Source: Rubinisphaera margarita
GTDB lineage: Bacteria; Planctomycetota; Planctomycetia; Planctomycetales; Planctomycetaceae
Length of the DNA stretch: 64,000 bases
Direction: 5' to 3'
Assembly: GCF_022267515.1 (NCBI RefSeq)
Contig: NZ_JAKFGB010000009.1
Location: forward strand, 1 to 64,000
Shown here: positions 46,630-56,483 of the stretch, in pieces
How positions within the stretch are numbered: the stretch's first letter is position 1
Layout: the number at the start of each line of letters is the position of its first letter
Position numbers and translations under genes: made by a program
Notes under the pieces: model-generated
Seen by the model: only the letters and a program-made list of their open reading frames with translations
What the model was told of the DNA's origin: nothing
Database searches by the model: none

Positions 46630-48858
46630 ATGTTTGCTCCCGCCCGGACAGTCGCCCTGAGTCTTGCCCTGATCCTGCAGATCGCCATCCCCGCCTCAGC
46701 CGAGGTGTCCTACCATGTCTCACCGCAGGCGAAGTCCGCAGGCGACGGCTCTTCTGCCCAGCCGTATCGGTCTCTTGCCGAAGTTCGGGATCGCATTCGG
46801 GCGGATCGCAAAGCGGGGCAGATTCCCGCCGGCGAGAGCGTGGTCATTCACATCGCCCCCGGCGATTTTCAGCTCGAATCGACATTCGAACTCGGACCAG
46901 AAGACGGCGGAACCGCGGAGGCTCCCGTCATCTATCGAGCCACCGAACCCGGATCAGTCCGACTACAGGGCGGCATAACCCTCAAGCCAGAACGCTTCGC
47001 ACCGGTTGACGATTCCTCGGTCCGGGACCGGCTCGACAAAACGGCTCGCAATCACGTCCTGGTCTGCGATCTCAGTGAAGTCGTCAGCAAGTCGTTCCCG
47101 GAGTTCAAGACGTCTTACCGCGGCTCGCCGGCCGGTCCGTGGCTGTATGTTGACCACGAACCGATGACTCTGGCCCGCTGGCCGAACACGGATGCGGAAT
47201 CCGGAAGCTGGGCGACGTTCTCCAAAGCGGTCGACACGGGTCTGCCGAACCCCAAGTCGAGCGATCCCACGAAACAGAAACTGCACCCAGGCGCCTTCGT
47301 CTTTGAGGACTCCCGCCCCGCCCGCTGGAATCTCGACGAAGGAGTCTGGCTGCTCGGCTACTGGACACACGACTGGAGCGACGAAGTCATTCGCATCGCC
47401 GGCTACGATCGGGGCTCTAAGGTGATTTCCCTGGCCGCTCCGCACAACTACGGGATCAACGGCGGGACGTGGGGAGCAGCCGAGCGGCGGTTCTTTGCCT
47501 TGAACACGCTCGATGAACTCGATGCTCCCGGCGAATGGTACCTCGATCGCAATCAGAAGCGGCTCTATCTGTATCCGGAAGGCTCGCTCAAGAACTCCTC
47601 CATTGTCCTCGCGACACTCAGCCAGCCGCTCCTGCAAATCAAAGGGGCGAAGCATCTCCGCCTCGAAGGACTGACGTTTGAATACGGACACAGTGACGGC
47701 GTTTCACTCGAGAAGACGGAGCACGTCGAGCTGGCCGGCTGCGTGGTGGCCAATCTCGCCAGCACGGGGATTCGAGTCGACGGAAGCAACAATACGGTTC
47801 GCTCCTGCGATGTCTACAACATCGGTCGCGGCGGCATCTCGGTGAATGGCGGCGATCGCAAGTCGTTGACGCCGGCGAAGAATCTGATCGTCAATAATCA
47901 CATTCACCATTACGGCAACTTTCAGCGGACGTATGCTCCCGGCATCAATGTCCAGGGCTGCGGACAGGTCGTCAAGAACAATCTCATTCACGATGCTCCG
48001 CACAACGCCGTGCTCTACGGCGGTAACGAGCACCTCTTGGAACGAAACGAGGTGCACAGCGTCGTCCTGGAGACTGGGGATGCAGGAGCGTTCTACACGG
48101 GGCGTAACTGGACGAGTCAGGGCAATGTCCTCAAGGGCAACTACATCCACGACCTCGGCAGCGGAAATCCCGACCACGTCAACACGATGGGCATCTATCT
48201 CGATGACTGCGATTCCGGCGACACCCTGCAGGGAAACATTTTCGTAAGAGCCGGCCGGGCGATTATGATTGGCGGCGGGCGGAACAATCCGGTTCTCGGC
48301 AACATCGTGATCGACTGTCCGATCGGTCTGCACATCGATTCCCGCGGCATGACCTGGAAGCAGTGGAACAACCCCGATTACCCCAGCTGGATGCTCGAAG
48401 AGAAAGCGAAGGCTCTTGATTACCAGAGTCCGCCGTGGAGTACGCGGTACCCGCACCTGGCCCGCATTATGGAAGACTCGCCCCGCGAGCCCCTTCACAA
48501 CCCGATTCTTGGCAACCTGTTTGTCGACTGTAAGAAGCAGGTCACCAGCTTCGATGGCAACGTGAAAAAGCTGATCGACAAGTTCGAGATCAGCGACAAT
48601 GTTGCCGTGAACAGCACGGGCGCGGACGGCATCGCCACTCCGGGGGACCTGAAGGGGTTCACGACGCTGACCGGATCAGAAAGTGATCCCGTGACTTGTC
48701 GGGTCGTCGAACAATCCGGTCGTCCGCAACTGCAGCTCGATCCTCGACTCTCTCGCGGAACGCCTCCGTATCTCGAAATCGAGCTCAGCCAGATCGGGCT
48801 CTACACGGATAAGTTCCGCAAGAACCTGCCCGCAGAAACGGCGACGCCTTCCAGGTAA
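46630..48858 (+). CDS. Secreted right-handed parallel beta-helix protein
   Basis: The protein has 742 residues from ATG 46630 (GAAGAGG upstream), with signal peptide MFAPARTVALSLALILQIAI to ASA. An N-terminal domain with YHVSPQAKSAGDGSSAQPYR resembles the start of pectate-lyase-fold polysaccharide-degrading proteins. Parallel beta-helix coils are visible at about residues 340-600 (GLTFEYGHSDGVSLEKTEHV, STGIRVDGSNNTVRSCDVY). No catalytic triad of a named lyase or hydrolase family can be assigned. Export and polysaccharide binding are likely; the exact activity is unknown. Confidence 0.78.
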   Translation: MFAPARTVALSLALILQIAIPASAEVSYHVSPQAKSAGDGSSAQPYRSLAEVRDRIRADRKAGQIPAGESVVIHIAPGDFQLESTFELGPEDGGTAEAPVIYRATEPGSVRLQGGITLKPERFAPVDDSSVRDRLDKTARNHVLVCDLSEVVSKSFPEFKTSYRGSPAGPWLYVDHEPMTLARWPNTDAESGSWATFSKAVDTGLPNPKSSDPTKQKLHPGAFVFEDSRPARWNLDEGVWLLGYWTHDWSDEVIRIAGYDRGSKVISLAAPHNYGINGGTWGAAERRFFALNTLDELDAPGEWYLDRNQKRLYLYPEGSLKNSSIVLATLSQPLLQIKGAKHLRLEGLTFEYGHSDGVSLEKTEHVELAGCVVANLASTGIRVDGSNNTVRSCDVYNIGRGGISVNGGDRKSLTPAKNLIVNNHIHHYGNFQRTYAPGINVQGCGQVVKNNLIHDAPHNAVLYGGNEHLLERNEVHSVVLETGDAGAFYTGRNWTSQGNVLKGNYIHDLGSGNPDHVNTMGIYLDDCDSGDTLQGNIFVRAGRAIMIGGGRNNPVLGNIVIDCPIGLHIDSRGMTWKQWNNPDYPSWMLEEKAKALDYQSPPWSTRYPHLARIMEDSPREPLHNPILGNLFVDCKKQVTSFDGNVKKLIDKFEISDNVAVNSTGADGIATPGDLKGFTTLTGSESDPVTCRVVEQSGRPQLQLDPRLSRGTPPYLEIELSQIGLYTDKFRKNLPAETATPSR

Positions 48859-48939
48859 GCGATCGTCTGGCGGGTGTATGTCTGAGGAGGAGACTCGAGC
48901 AATTTCAAAATGCGACTGCAGGAGTGGCATGAAACGACT

Positions 48940-49236
48940 CTAATCCTCCTCGGGCAGCGGCTCGGCTCCGGCGGCCGGCTTTCCTTTTCCGGAGCGAATG
49001 TACTCGGCTCGCATGCGGGCGTACTGTTCGGCGGTCAGTTCCTGATCGACGGCGTTCTTCGTGCGAGACTCTTCAAAGCAGCGTTTCAGGTACGGAATGC
49101 ACCAGCCGCACCCGGTGCCCGCTCCACCACATTCGCTGACCTGGCTGGGCACTCGCGGTTCGTGAATGCGGATAAAGTTCATGATCTTCCGCTTCGTCAC
49201 ATGGAAGCAGTAGCAGATCTTGTCATCAGGCTTCAT
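48940..49236 (-). CDS. BFD-like [2Fe-2S] protein
   Basis: The 98-residue protein has KICYCFHVTKRKI near the start and ECGGAGTGCGWCIPYL at about residues 35-50, the C-x-C and C-x2-C pairs of bacterioferritin-associated-ferredoxin (Fer2_BFD) domains. The tail is charged. Stand-alone BFD proteins donate electrons or sense iron status. There is no bacterioferritin gene nearby. Confidence 0.82.
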   Translation of the reverse strand: MKPDDKICYCFHVTKRKIMNFIRIHEPRVPSQVSECGGAGTGCGWCIPYLKRCFEESRTKNAVDQELTAEQYARMRAEYIRSGKGKPAAGAEPLPEED

Positions 49237-49292
49237 TGATGCGTTCCGGCCTCGAATGGTGCGACATTCACGGCCGCAGATACAGACAACTC

Positions 49293-49323
49293 TTGACCCC
49301 TCTTATTGTTCTTCAAGTATGAT
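49293..49323 (+). promoter_or_regulatory. Promoter candidate for the zinc-ribbon gene
   Basis: TTGACC (49293-49298) and TATGAT (49318-49323) match 5/6 each, with a somewhat long 19-bp spacer, about 80 bp before ATG 49405. Confidence 0.35.
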
Positions 49324-49404
49324 AGACGAAGACGGTGAAGTCGAGCCGCTCGATTTGGCGCCTTGCCTCCAACTCCCTCCTCGTCGCATCACAGAACATC
49401 GCTC

Positions 49405-50568
49405 ATGATCCAGCTCGATTGTCCTCACTGCCAGGCTACGCTGCGGGTTCCCGACATTGCCATGGGGCAGACCGGTCCCTGTCCCCGTTGCGGAAAGCCG
49501 GTTCTGGTTCCGATCCCGCCCCAGGCTCAGACGCCCACAGCCGGTTTGGGGACCACTCCTCCCGTTTCTTCGCCGCCGGCAGCTTCTGCCACGGCAACGA
49601 ACGCGGGGGGAAATCTGGAGCAATTGGCCGCCGGAGAGCGTCCGAACAAGTCGAGCGAAGAAGCGGTCGGAGAACTGTTTCACATGCTGGCCGAACCAGA
49701 TCAGCATCGTCCGGATGAAGATCCGTTGAGACGTGTGGTTGCTCAACGTCGGCAATCGTCGTCCTCGTTTCTGACCGGAAGCATTTTCGTCTTTCTCTCG
49801 ATCATCGCGCTCTACTTCCTCTACGACTACCTCAACCCCAAGATGCAGGGCGAGCTGAAAGGCACACTTGTTTCCAATGGAACGATCCCGCTGTTCGTGA
49901 TCAAGCAAAGTCAGATCGGCGACCTGGAAGCCTTCCAGCAGTACCGGCAGGAACATGGCGGGAATCGCATCAATATCGACAGTCGGATCTTGAGAACTTC
50001 GATTGTGGCTCGCGAGCCCGGCATCGAAATCAGTGTCGAACCCGGGGCCACGACTCAACTTGTCCGCGTGGATGTGCTGCAGAACAAGCCGCTGCGAGAG
50101 TACCATCGGGAGCGGTTCGCCAGTTTCGATCGCCCCCGTAAAGAGATCATGAACAAAGGCGTTGTTGATTTTCTCCGAGCGGTGAATGAGACCGAAAGCG
50201 TGCTGCGAAATCCGACCATGCTCCGCGAGTTTCGCGATCGTTTCGTCTTGCCGGCCTGTGTCTCGGGACTCGGCTATCGCCTGACTGCGGAAACGGGCGG
50301 CATCAAATATCCCTGCGTCTGGCAGGACAAGGAGGACCGCCTTTATTTCGCAGTGCCGGGAGAGGCGAGCTCGTTCACCATCGTGGAGCGGGAGCTGGCC
50401 AACCAGCCTCGGATCTTTCCCAAGTCACTCAAGTTCGAAGTCACGTGGGGAAAGGCCGGTTCCAGTGCCCGGAGCACCGATGACGTTGACGGCGACACGA
50501 TACCCGACGCTGCTCCACCCGAGATGACTTCCGCTGCCCCGGAGCCAGAGGCGACGACCGCGGAGTGA
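49405..50568 (+). CDS. Zinc-ribbon single-TM protein, function unknown
   Basis: The 387-residue protein from ATG 49405 begins with a zinc ribbon: CPHC at residues 5-8 and CPRC about 20 residues later. A proline/alanine-rich linker leads to a membrane segment at about residues 128-150 (FLTGSIFVFLSIIALYFLYD). The extracytoplasmic part (about 150-360) is beta-rich and unrecognised. N-terminal zinc ribbons on membrane proteins of unknown role are frequent in planctomycetes. An earlier in-frame ATG (49363) adds only 14 poor residues. Confidence 0.7.
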   Translation: MIQLDCPHCQATLRVPDIAMGQTGPCPRCGKPVLVPIPPQAQTPTAGLGTTPPVSSPPAASATATNAGGNLEQLAAGERPNKSSEEAVGELFHMLAEPDQHRPDEDPLRRVVAQRRQSSSSFLTGSIFVFLSIIALYFLYDYLNPKMQGELKGTLVSNGTIPLFVIKQSQIGDLEAFQQYRQEHGGNRINIDSRILRTSIVAREPGIEISVEPGATTQLVRVDVLQNKPLREYHRERFASFDRPRKEIMNKGVVDFLRAVNETESVLRNPTMLREFRDRFVLPACVSGLGYRLTAETGGIKYPCVWQDKEDRLYFAVPGEASSFTIVERELANQPRIFPKSLKFEVTWGKAGSSARSTDDVDGDTIPDAAPPEMTSAAPEPEATTAE

Positions 50569-50575
50569 ATCGAAG

Positions 50576-52423
50576 TTACTGGCTCTGAAGTTTGCTCTGA
50601 ACGTAAATCAGACTGCGTCTGGCGAGATCGAAGCTCGGATTCCGGCGGAGAATCTGTTCCAGCAGTGCAATCGCCTGCGAAGTCTGTCCCCGCTCGGCCA
50701 GAACGATGGCGAGATTATTGCAGGCGAAGTCGTTGCCGGGATTGTGTTCAATCGCGAGCCGAAAATGCTGCTCGGCCGCGGCGATCTCCCCGCCCGTCTT
50801 CAGCAGGAGCATTCCGAGTTGATTATGGGCGCGGGCAAAATCGGGCCGCAGTTCCAGCGCTTTCTGCAAGCACCCAATCGCTTCCTGTGGCTGCTGGCTC
50901 TCAACGAGCAACGCCAGATTGAGATATGCCTCCGGCAACGGGTTCAGTTTCAGGCTCTGCCTGACATGCTGCTCGGCTTCCTGAGTCTTGCCGAGATCGA
51001 TCAACACCGAGCCGAGCAGGTTCTGTGTCTCGGGACTGTTCGGCAGTGAATTCACTGCTCGCCGCGCCATTTGTTCTGCCTGCTCTACTTGTCCCCGAAG
51101 CTGATAGTGTTCGACCAGATTCGTCAAAGCCCGCCCGTTGTTTGGCGACTTATTAACCACATCCTGCCAGAGCGCATACTCACTGGAGTAGACGTCGTTT
51201 CTCAAATGCGTCATCACGCCCAGCACCATCGCGAGTCCGCCGCAGGTGAGCAGCAGGGCTCGGCTGTAATCTTCAGCCCCCTTCCATCGGCGCATCACCC
51301 AGGCCAGGCCAGCCACGCAGAGGACGCTCAACGCCGCTGACGGCAGATAAACCCGATGTTCGACGGCGAGATCGCGAATCGGAACGATGGTCGACGTCGG
51401 TGCCAGAATCAGAAAGAACCACAGCCCGGCGAAACCAACGACCGGAGCTTTCCATAACGCCCAGCCCGTCGCGGCGAGCAGCCCGAGAATGATGATCAGC
51501 GGCGGGACGATTTCTTCTGGTAAAGTGGCTGGTTGCCAGAAATGGTCGAGGTTCTGTCCGATCGGAAGAAACCAGAGCCGCAGATAGAACAGCACCACTC
51601 CGGGCTGCGTGAGCGCATACTGCAGGGGAGTCACCCCCGAACTCGAACCGATCCCCGTTCCCGGGCCGGCTGTATTTCCCGCATAGTCATTCCCCAGCCG
51701 AACGAACGTAAGCAGAACAAGCCAGGCCGCACTCAACAGCATGGCGGCGTGAAACAGGCCGCGTTTTCGCCAGAGTTCCTTCCAGCTCACTGCCCAGAAA
51801 ATCCGGTCATAACAGAGCAGAAGCAGGGGAGCGGTGACGATGATCTGCTTTGTCCACAGACCGCACCAGAAGCTGACGAACGACATCACCAGCCATGCTT
51901 TGCGGGATGTCTCCTGAGATTTCGCGAAGCCGAAAAAGACGCCGAGGTAGAACAGCGACGCCAACGCCTCAATCCGCTGAATGACGTACGTCACCGCCTG
52001 CGTCTGCAGCGGGTGCACGGCCCACAACAGGGCCACGCAGAAGGCGAGCAGCTTCGCCTGTTCTTCCGGAAACTGGAGACGTCGCGTCGACATTCTCACC
52101 AGCTCGAACAGCAGCAACGCATTGACGAGATGAATCAGCAGATTCACCAGATGATACGACCACGGTTCCAGCTCCGAGATCGCATAGTTGGCCGTCAACG
52201 TCAGATACGCCAGCCAGCGCCCGGGCCGAACCAGCGAGTCCCAGGAGAGCGTCGCGAAGAACGCATCGAACGAACGAATCGACGGATTGTCGAGGATCGA
52301 GTTCGTGTCATCAAACACGAACACCCCCGCGAAACTGTTCCCATACACCACCCCGATTACTCCAGCCAGGAGCAGCCAGAGCATCTGTGGGGAGAACGTT
52401 CTCGATGTGGGGATGGTCGACAT
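50576..52423 (-). CDS. TMTC/PMT-like membrane glycosyltransferase with TPR domain
   Basis: The 615-residue protein has about ten membrane segments in its first 410 residues, beginning MLWLLLAGVIGVVYGNSFAG and with the loop FVFDDTNSILDNPSIR, which carries an acidic pair typical of GT-C enzymes. About residues 420-610 are TPR repeats (EQAEQMARRAVNSLPNSPET, EAIGCLQKALELRPDFARAH, QHFRLAIEHNPGNDFACNNL). This order matches TMTC-like or bacterial O-mannosyltransferase-like proteins. It opens the surface-polysaccharide cluster and converges on the zinc-ribbon gene with a 7-bp gap. Confidence 0.82.
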   Translation of the reverse strand: MSTIPTSRTFSPQMLWLLLAGVIGVVYGNSFAGVFVFDDTNSILDNPSIRSFDAFFATLSWDSLVRPGRWLAYLTLTANYAISELEPWSYHLVNLLIHLVNALLLFELVRMSTRRLQFPEEQAKLLAFCVALLWAVHPLQTQAVTYVIQRIEALASLFYLGVFFGFAKSQETSRKAWLVMSFVSFWCGLWTKQIIVTAPLLLLCYDRIFWAVSWKELWRKRGLFHAAMLLSAAWLVLLTFVRLGNDYAGNTAGPGTGIGSSSGVTPLQYALTQPGVVLFYLRLWFLPIGQNLDHFWQPATLPEEIVPPLIIILGLLAATGWALWKAPVVGFAGLWFFLILAPTSTIVPIRDLAVEHRVYLPSAALSVLCVAGLAWVMRRWKGAEDYSRALLLTCGGLAMVLGVMTHLRNDVYSSEYALWQDVVNKSPNNGRALTNLVEHYQLRGQVEQAEQMARRAVNSLPNSPETQNLLGSVLIDLGKTQEAEQHVRQSLKLNPLPEAYLNLALLVESQQPQEAIGCLQKALELRPDFARAHNQLGMLLLKTGGEIAAAEQHFRLAIEHNPGNDFACNNLAIVLAERGQTSQAIALLEQILRRNPSFDLARRSLIYVQSKLQSQ

Positions 52424-52600
52424 GACACGCTGCGTTTGGAGGGAAGAGTCATTCCTCCGTCAGTAAAGGACTCCTCCGGGAATCCTGCAAGGTGGTCGAT
52501 GAAGATTGTGCGAATTCTTCGACCACTCTGCTGTCTCAGTCGTCCCGACCGGTTAGAAAGGGGAGCAAGCCCCGATTCCCCCATGGATTGATGAGACGGT

Positions 52601-53884
52601 ATGCAGCATTTGGACCGCCGAGCAGGCAGGATGGACGACCTCGGGCCGTCTGGCCAACCCCCAGCGAAGTCGTTCGGGTCACTTCGGATGTTAGGACGCT
52701 ACGGCGTTGCACTTGGACTGCTGGGGCTGGGGCAAGGCAGCGCTTTGTGGAGCCTGTTGCTGATTTCCGGAAACCTGTCTCCCGATGGCTTCGGGCAGCT
52801 GAGTTCTGGTCTCGCCATACAGAACTACATTGTCATCCTGGGGACCCTGGGCCTGCGGACTCTGGCCACACGGGATCTGGCTCGTGCCCCCGGGCGGCTA
52901 GGCCGTATCTGGGGAACACTCTGGGGACTGACCACTCCAGCTGGTATCGCGTTAGCAATCGGCGGGCATCTCGTTGGTGGTGCACTCTTCGCCCGATCCG
53001 CGGACGAGATCTGGATGTCCCTCTGGCTTTCCTGCGGAACGTGTTTCTCCATCCTGTCGGTGGTTCCTCTACTGGATGCTCTTGGTCGACAATCTCTCGC
53101 GTTGGGGGGTGTCGCCCTCGCGGAAACTCTGTTCGCCATTGCTTTGCTGACCGGCTGGATTCCGATGGATGTGGCTTCGCTGGGAGCCGGATTCGCGATC
53201 AAGTGGACGGTCGCGTCCCTGCTGCAGGCGATCTCGCTGAGGGTGATCTCTGGACCGGTCCGGCCGACTTTCAGTCGACGTCAGCTGAACCAGTGGAAAG
53301 GCTCCGCGGCTCCACTTCTGCTGACCGCTCTGATCATGAACGTCCCGTTCAGTGGAGCTGTTGTCTTGACACGCCACCTGTTGGGCGCGGCCGATTCGGC
53401 GGTCATGGGCTTCGCGGCTCAACTGGCAGCCGCAATTCTCCTGCTGGGAGGAGTCGCCGTCCGATTTCTACAACCCATTTGGCGGGATGCAGCCGCGATC
53501 AGAGAAACGCGTTCGCGGAAACTGCTCACTCAGGTGGGACTCTACGCCTTCCTGCTCTGGATGGCGATCGTACTGATTGTCACGGTGATTGTCTCGTTCT
53601 GGCTCCCGGACGAGTATCTTCGGGGCATGGCGTCGATCCAGCTGATGCTTCTGGCGGCTGCCATCAGCGTTCTGGCTCGAGTCTTGTGGGTCGCGTTGGA
53701 AGCGACCCATCAGGAACGTCGCGTCCTAATCGCCTATAGCACGGGGTCGGCCGCCTTCATAGTGACGTCAATCGGTTGCGCGCACCCACTCGGGTCAACA
53801 GGAGTTGCTCTTGCGGCTGTCTTCGGAATGGCTGCAACAGTTCTGATGATGTGGGGACATCTGAGCTCTCTTTTCAAGCGGTAG
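52601..53884 (+). CDS. Polysaccharide flippase (Wzx/MATE-like)
   Basis: The 427-residue protein has about 12 hydrophobic segments in the arrangement of oligosaccharide flippases of the MOP superfamily: GVALGLLGLGQGSALWSLLL, FGQLSSGLAIQNYIVILGTL, GLRTLATRDLARAP and the charged WRDAAAIRETRSRKLL between later helices. It should move lipid-linked glycans across the inner membrane. The start is uncertain: ATG 52601 or 52631. It converges on the methyltransferase at 53903 with an 18-bp gap. Confidence 0.85.
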   Translation: MQHLDRRAGRMDDLGPSGQPPAKSFGSLRMLGRYGVALGLLGLGQGSALWSLLLISGNLSPDGFGQLSSGLAIQNYIVILGTLGLRTLATRDLARAPGRLGRIWGTLWGLTTPAGIALAIGGHLVGGALFARSADEIWMSLWLSCGTCFSILSVVPLLDALGRQSLALGGVALAETLFAIALLTGWIPMDVASLGAGFAIKWTVASLLQAISLRVISGPVRPTFSRRQLNQWKGSAAPLLLTALIMNVPFSGAVVLTRHLLGAADSAVMGFAAQLAAAILLLGGVAVRFLQPIWRDAAAIRETRSRKLLTQVGLYAFLLWMAIVLIVTVIVSFWLPDEYLRGMASIQLMLLAAAISVLARVLWVALEATHQERRVLIAYSTGSAAFIVTSIGCAHPLGSTGVALAAVFGMAATVLMMWGHLSSLFKR

Positions 53885-53902
53885 CCCAGATGGATCATCG
53901 GT

Positions 53903-54742
53903 TCAACGACACACGGCAAAGAGATCGAGAGAGTCCGCGACGTCGTCCGTTAAATAGAAATCGTTCCACGGAAACGGCTGTCCACTGCCAGCCGAGTCGC
54001 GATTCCCGGGCGGCTGCGGGATGCTCTTGAGCATGCCTGCCAGCGTTTTCTTGAGCGACGGGGCCAAGCGGTGTCGGAATCCCCATGGGTCGTATTTCGC
54101 AATACGCCGGGCGGAGCTTAGCCGAGCGTGTTCCAGTTTCATGATCGCTGGTGGGGCCGAGACCCCTTGGATATCAACGCTGGAGAACACTCTCCGCAGG
54201 AGCTCTTCCAACTGAACCGCATCGTATTCGCGGACGTGAAAGCGGTTCCATGGACGCTGACCCGGTTGAAGCCGCAGTAGGCGATTGGGTGTCGTGATGA
54301 CACAAGTTCCTCCGGGGAGGAGGACGCGACGAAGCTCCCTGACAAAGCCTTCGTGATCCTTAATGTGTTCGATCGTCTGAAAGGAAACTACGGTGTCGAA
54401 GCTTTCGTCCGAACACGGAATCTCGGTGCCGCTTCCAACCAGAAACTGACATTCGGGCCGTTTGATCGTTTCGCGACAAAGGTCTATCGTTCGAGGATCG
54501 ATGTCCACTCCCGCGACCTGTGCCCCAAAGCTGGCCAGTGTTTCCGTGCCATAGCCGGTGCCGCACGCGATGTCCAGAACCGCTCCCCTGTCGGGAATCA
54601 GCGGTTCAACCAGATGATAGGCGGCCTGCTGACGCGCGAAGAGCATCCGGTCGATCGTCGATGTTTGAGCGTCAGGACGAAACATCCGCTCGCCCGTAGG
54701 ATGTGAGTTGAGTTGCGGATCGAGCGGAACAGAGCAATTCAT
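53903..54742 (-). CDS. SAM-dependent methyltransferase (type 11)
   Basis: The 279-residue protein has motif I VLDIACGTGYGTETLASFG near residue 55, GVDIDPRTIDLCRE (motif II acidic residue), and the post-motif VVSFQTIEHIKDHEGFVREL. It fits the glycan- or sugar-modifying methyltransferases found in polysaccharide loci. Its start overlaps the stop of the upstream methyltransferase (ATGA 54739-54742), marking the last gene of the operon. Confidence 0.85.
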   Translation of the reverse strand: MNCSVPLDPQLNSHPTGERMFRPDAQTSTIDRMLFARQQAAYHLVEPLIPDRGAVLDIACGTGYGTETLASFGAQVAGVDIDPRTIDLCRETIKRPECQFLVGSGTEIPCSDESFDTVVSFQTIEHIKDHEGFVRELRRVLLPGGTCVITTPNRLLRLQPGQRPWNRFHVREYDAVQLEELLRRVFSSVDIQGVSAPPAIMKLEHARLSSARRIAKYDPWGFRHRLAPSLKKTLAGMLKSIPQPPGNRDSAGSGQPFPWNDFYLTDDVADSLDLFAVCR

Positions 54743-55554
54743 GAGCTGGAATCCTGCACAACCTTCGCCGAACTCTCTGAGGAATGACTCAGATACACTG
54801 CGGTCTGTCCGTCGACTTCCTTATGTAACGGACCGAACGTCACATTGAGGCCAGCCTGTCGAGCTCGGTCTTCGAACCATTGCTGGCCCAGTTCAACGCA
54901 GTGCAATGGGCCCGACCAGGTTTTCCCCCTTGCGGGTGGATTCTCGGCAAAGTTCCGGCTGGCTTCCGGGTTTAGAAAGGCCGTGAGAAAAATTCTGCCG
55001 CCGGGCGCCAGCAGGTCCGCGAATTCGTTGAGGTAGAACTCGACGTGTTCGAGCGGAAGATGACTGAATACCGAAAACAGGTTGATCACATCCGCGGCTC
55101 CTGCCGGAAAAACCGACCGGGGAATCGTGCTCGGATGATGTTTGCTTCCTTCCGGATTGTAGCGGTCGTTTCGCATACCCAATTGCAGGAAGCGGAACTG
55201 AGGCGATGTCGTCAGGAATCGTTGACACCACTGGATCGATGCCGAGTGGACGTCCACACCCAGATAGGAGCGAAGATTGGGAAACCGCTGTTGCAGCGCG
55301 ATAGCCAGCCGGCCCGGCCCGCATCCGACATCGAGTACGGATGAGCTTTCCTGAAGTCCACAGTGATCAACAAGACGATCCACTTCGCTCAGACCGGACT
55401 TCAGATAGAACTGATCGTCGCGGAATTCCTGCCCGCAGAACCGCAATCGATGGGGCGGCAACCGAACGCCCTCGTATTCGATGCAGGATCGAGCCGTCAC
55501 ATGGAGCAGGGAATTTCGGAGCATTTTCTTGGTGCGAAAGACAATCGAAGACAT
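54739..55554 (-). CDS. SAM-dependent methyltransferase
   Basis: The 271-residue protein starts at MSSIVFRTKKMLRNS; the frame is open further upstream but there overlaps the glycosyltransferase gene. Motif I SSVLDVGCGPGRLAIALQQR lies near residue 75, followed by YLGVDVHSASIQWC and VINLFSVFSHLPLEHVEFYL. Similar enzymes act in polysaccharide or lipid-linked glycan modification. It is 62 bp after the GT2 gene and overlaps the next methyltransferase. Confidence 0.83.
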   Translation of the reverse strand: MSSIVFRTKKMLRNSLLHVTARSCIEYEGVRLPPHRLRFCGQEFRDDQFYLKSGLSEVDRLVDHCGLQESSSVLDVGCGPGRLAIALQQRFPNLRSYLGVDVHSASIQWCQRFLTTSPQFRFLQLGMRNDRYNPEGSKHHPSTIPRSVFPAGAADVINLFSVFSHLPLEHVEFYLNEFADLLAPGGRIFLTAFLNPEASRNFAENPPARGKTWSGPLHCVELGQQWFEDRARQAGLNVTFGPLHKEVDGQTAVYLSHSSESSAKVVQDSSS

Positions 55555-55616
55555 GAGTTCTCTACGCGTTGAAAGGAAATCGTTGAATCGATCCAGACAG
55601 GAACTCGCCCGTCGGA

Positions 55617-56483
55617 TCAAGGTTCGGTGGCGACCAGCGTGCTTCCATCTGCCGGTGCATTTCCGGAGTAGTAAGAGCGGCGGATGAATTTCAGGCTGTC
55701 GGATTTGAACTTCGCCCGCCTGGCCAGGCTGCTTTGTTGGGTAACGGCATGCCCCTGATGAATCGCCTGCAACTCGGGCACGAACAACACATCCAGCTGA
55801 AGCCGCCGCGCCTGTTCGGCGATGTGCAGTTCTTCGGCGTACAGAAACCCGCCATAGCCGATCTTGCCGCCCTGCTCGAGAAACACTTCCCGCAGCAGAA
55901 AAACGCTCCCATGTGCCGCGTAGATTCTTTGCGGTACGTCGCTGCTGGTCTTGCTCTTTCTTTTCGATCGGGCACGGACAAGCGAACTTCGAATTCGAGC
56001 TGCGCTGTTGAGAACTCGCAGCCCCCATGAACCCGAAAACAACCACTGATAAGCCGCGAGACGCCACGCAGTCGGCCTGTGCCGCAGGAACGGATTTTGT
56101 GCTTCCCCATCAGGCAAAGTCACTGCCGGAGCAATCACGCCGACATTCTCAGAAAAGCGAAGTTCGAAAAGTCTCTCAAGAAACGAGTCGTCGAAAGTGA
56201 GGTCCGTGTTGGTGATGAGGAGCACGGAATTCTCGACGCGCTTCATCGGCCGGTTCGCCCAGGCCCACTGACAGCCATTGAGGTAACCGAGATTACTGTC
56301 TGGTCGGAGGACATGCACGGAGAGTGGCAAATGACCGGACGACGGAGACCAGTTGCGACTGTTGTCGGAAATCAACACCGTCAGCTGGCATCGTGCGGGG
56401 CGCCGGAGTTGACTCAGCATCGTCAGGAAGTTCAGCACCTCCTCCTGATTGTGGTAATGAGTCGCGAGTACGATCACGTTCAT
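55617..56483 (-). CDS. Family 2 glycosyltransferase (rhamnosyltransferase-like)
   Basis: The 288-residue protein starts at ATG 56483 with GAGGAGA upstream. The GT2 pattern is VIVLATHYHNQEEVLNFLTM, TVLISDNSRNW, SNLGYLNGCQWAWA and the acidic pair ITNTDLTFDD near residue 95. HGSVFLLREVF and YAEELHIAEQARR complete the acceptor domain. This is the WcaA/rhamnosyltransferase-like subgroup. Its start overlaps the previous GT2 stop (ATGA). Confidence 0.85.
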   Translation of the reverse strand: MNVIVLATHYHNQEEVLNFLTMLSQLRRPARCQLTVLISDNSRNWSPSSGHLPLSVHVLRPDSNLGYLNGCQWAWANRPMKRVENSVLLITNTDLTFDDSFLERLFELRFSENVGVIAPAVTLPDGEAQNPFLRHRPTAWRLAAYQWLFSGSWGLRVLNSAARIRSSLVRARSKRKSKTSSDVPQRIYAAHGSVFLLREVFLEQGGKIGYGGFLYAEELHIAEQARRLQLDVLFVPELQAIHQGHAVTQQSSLARRAKFKSDSLKFIRRSYYSGNAPADGSTLVATEP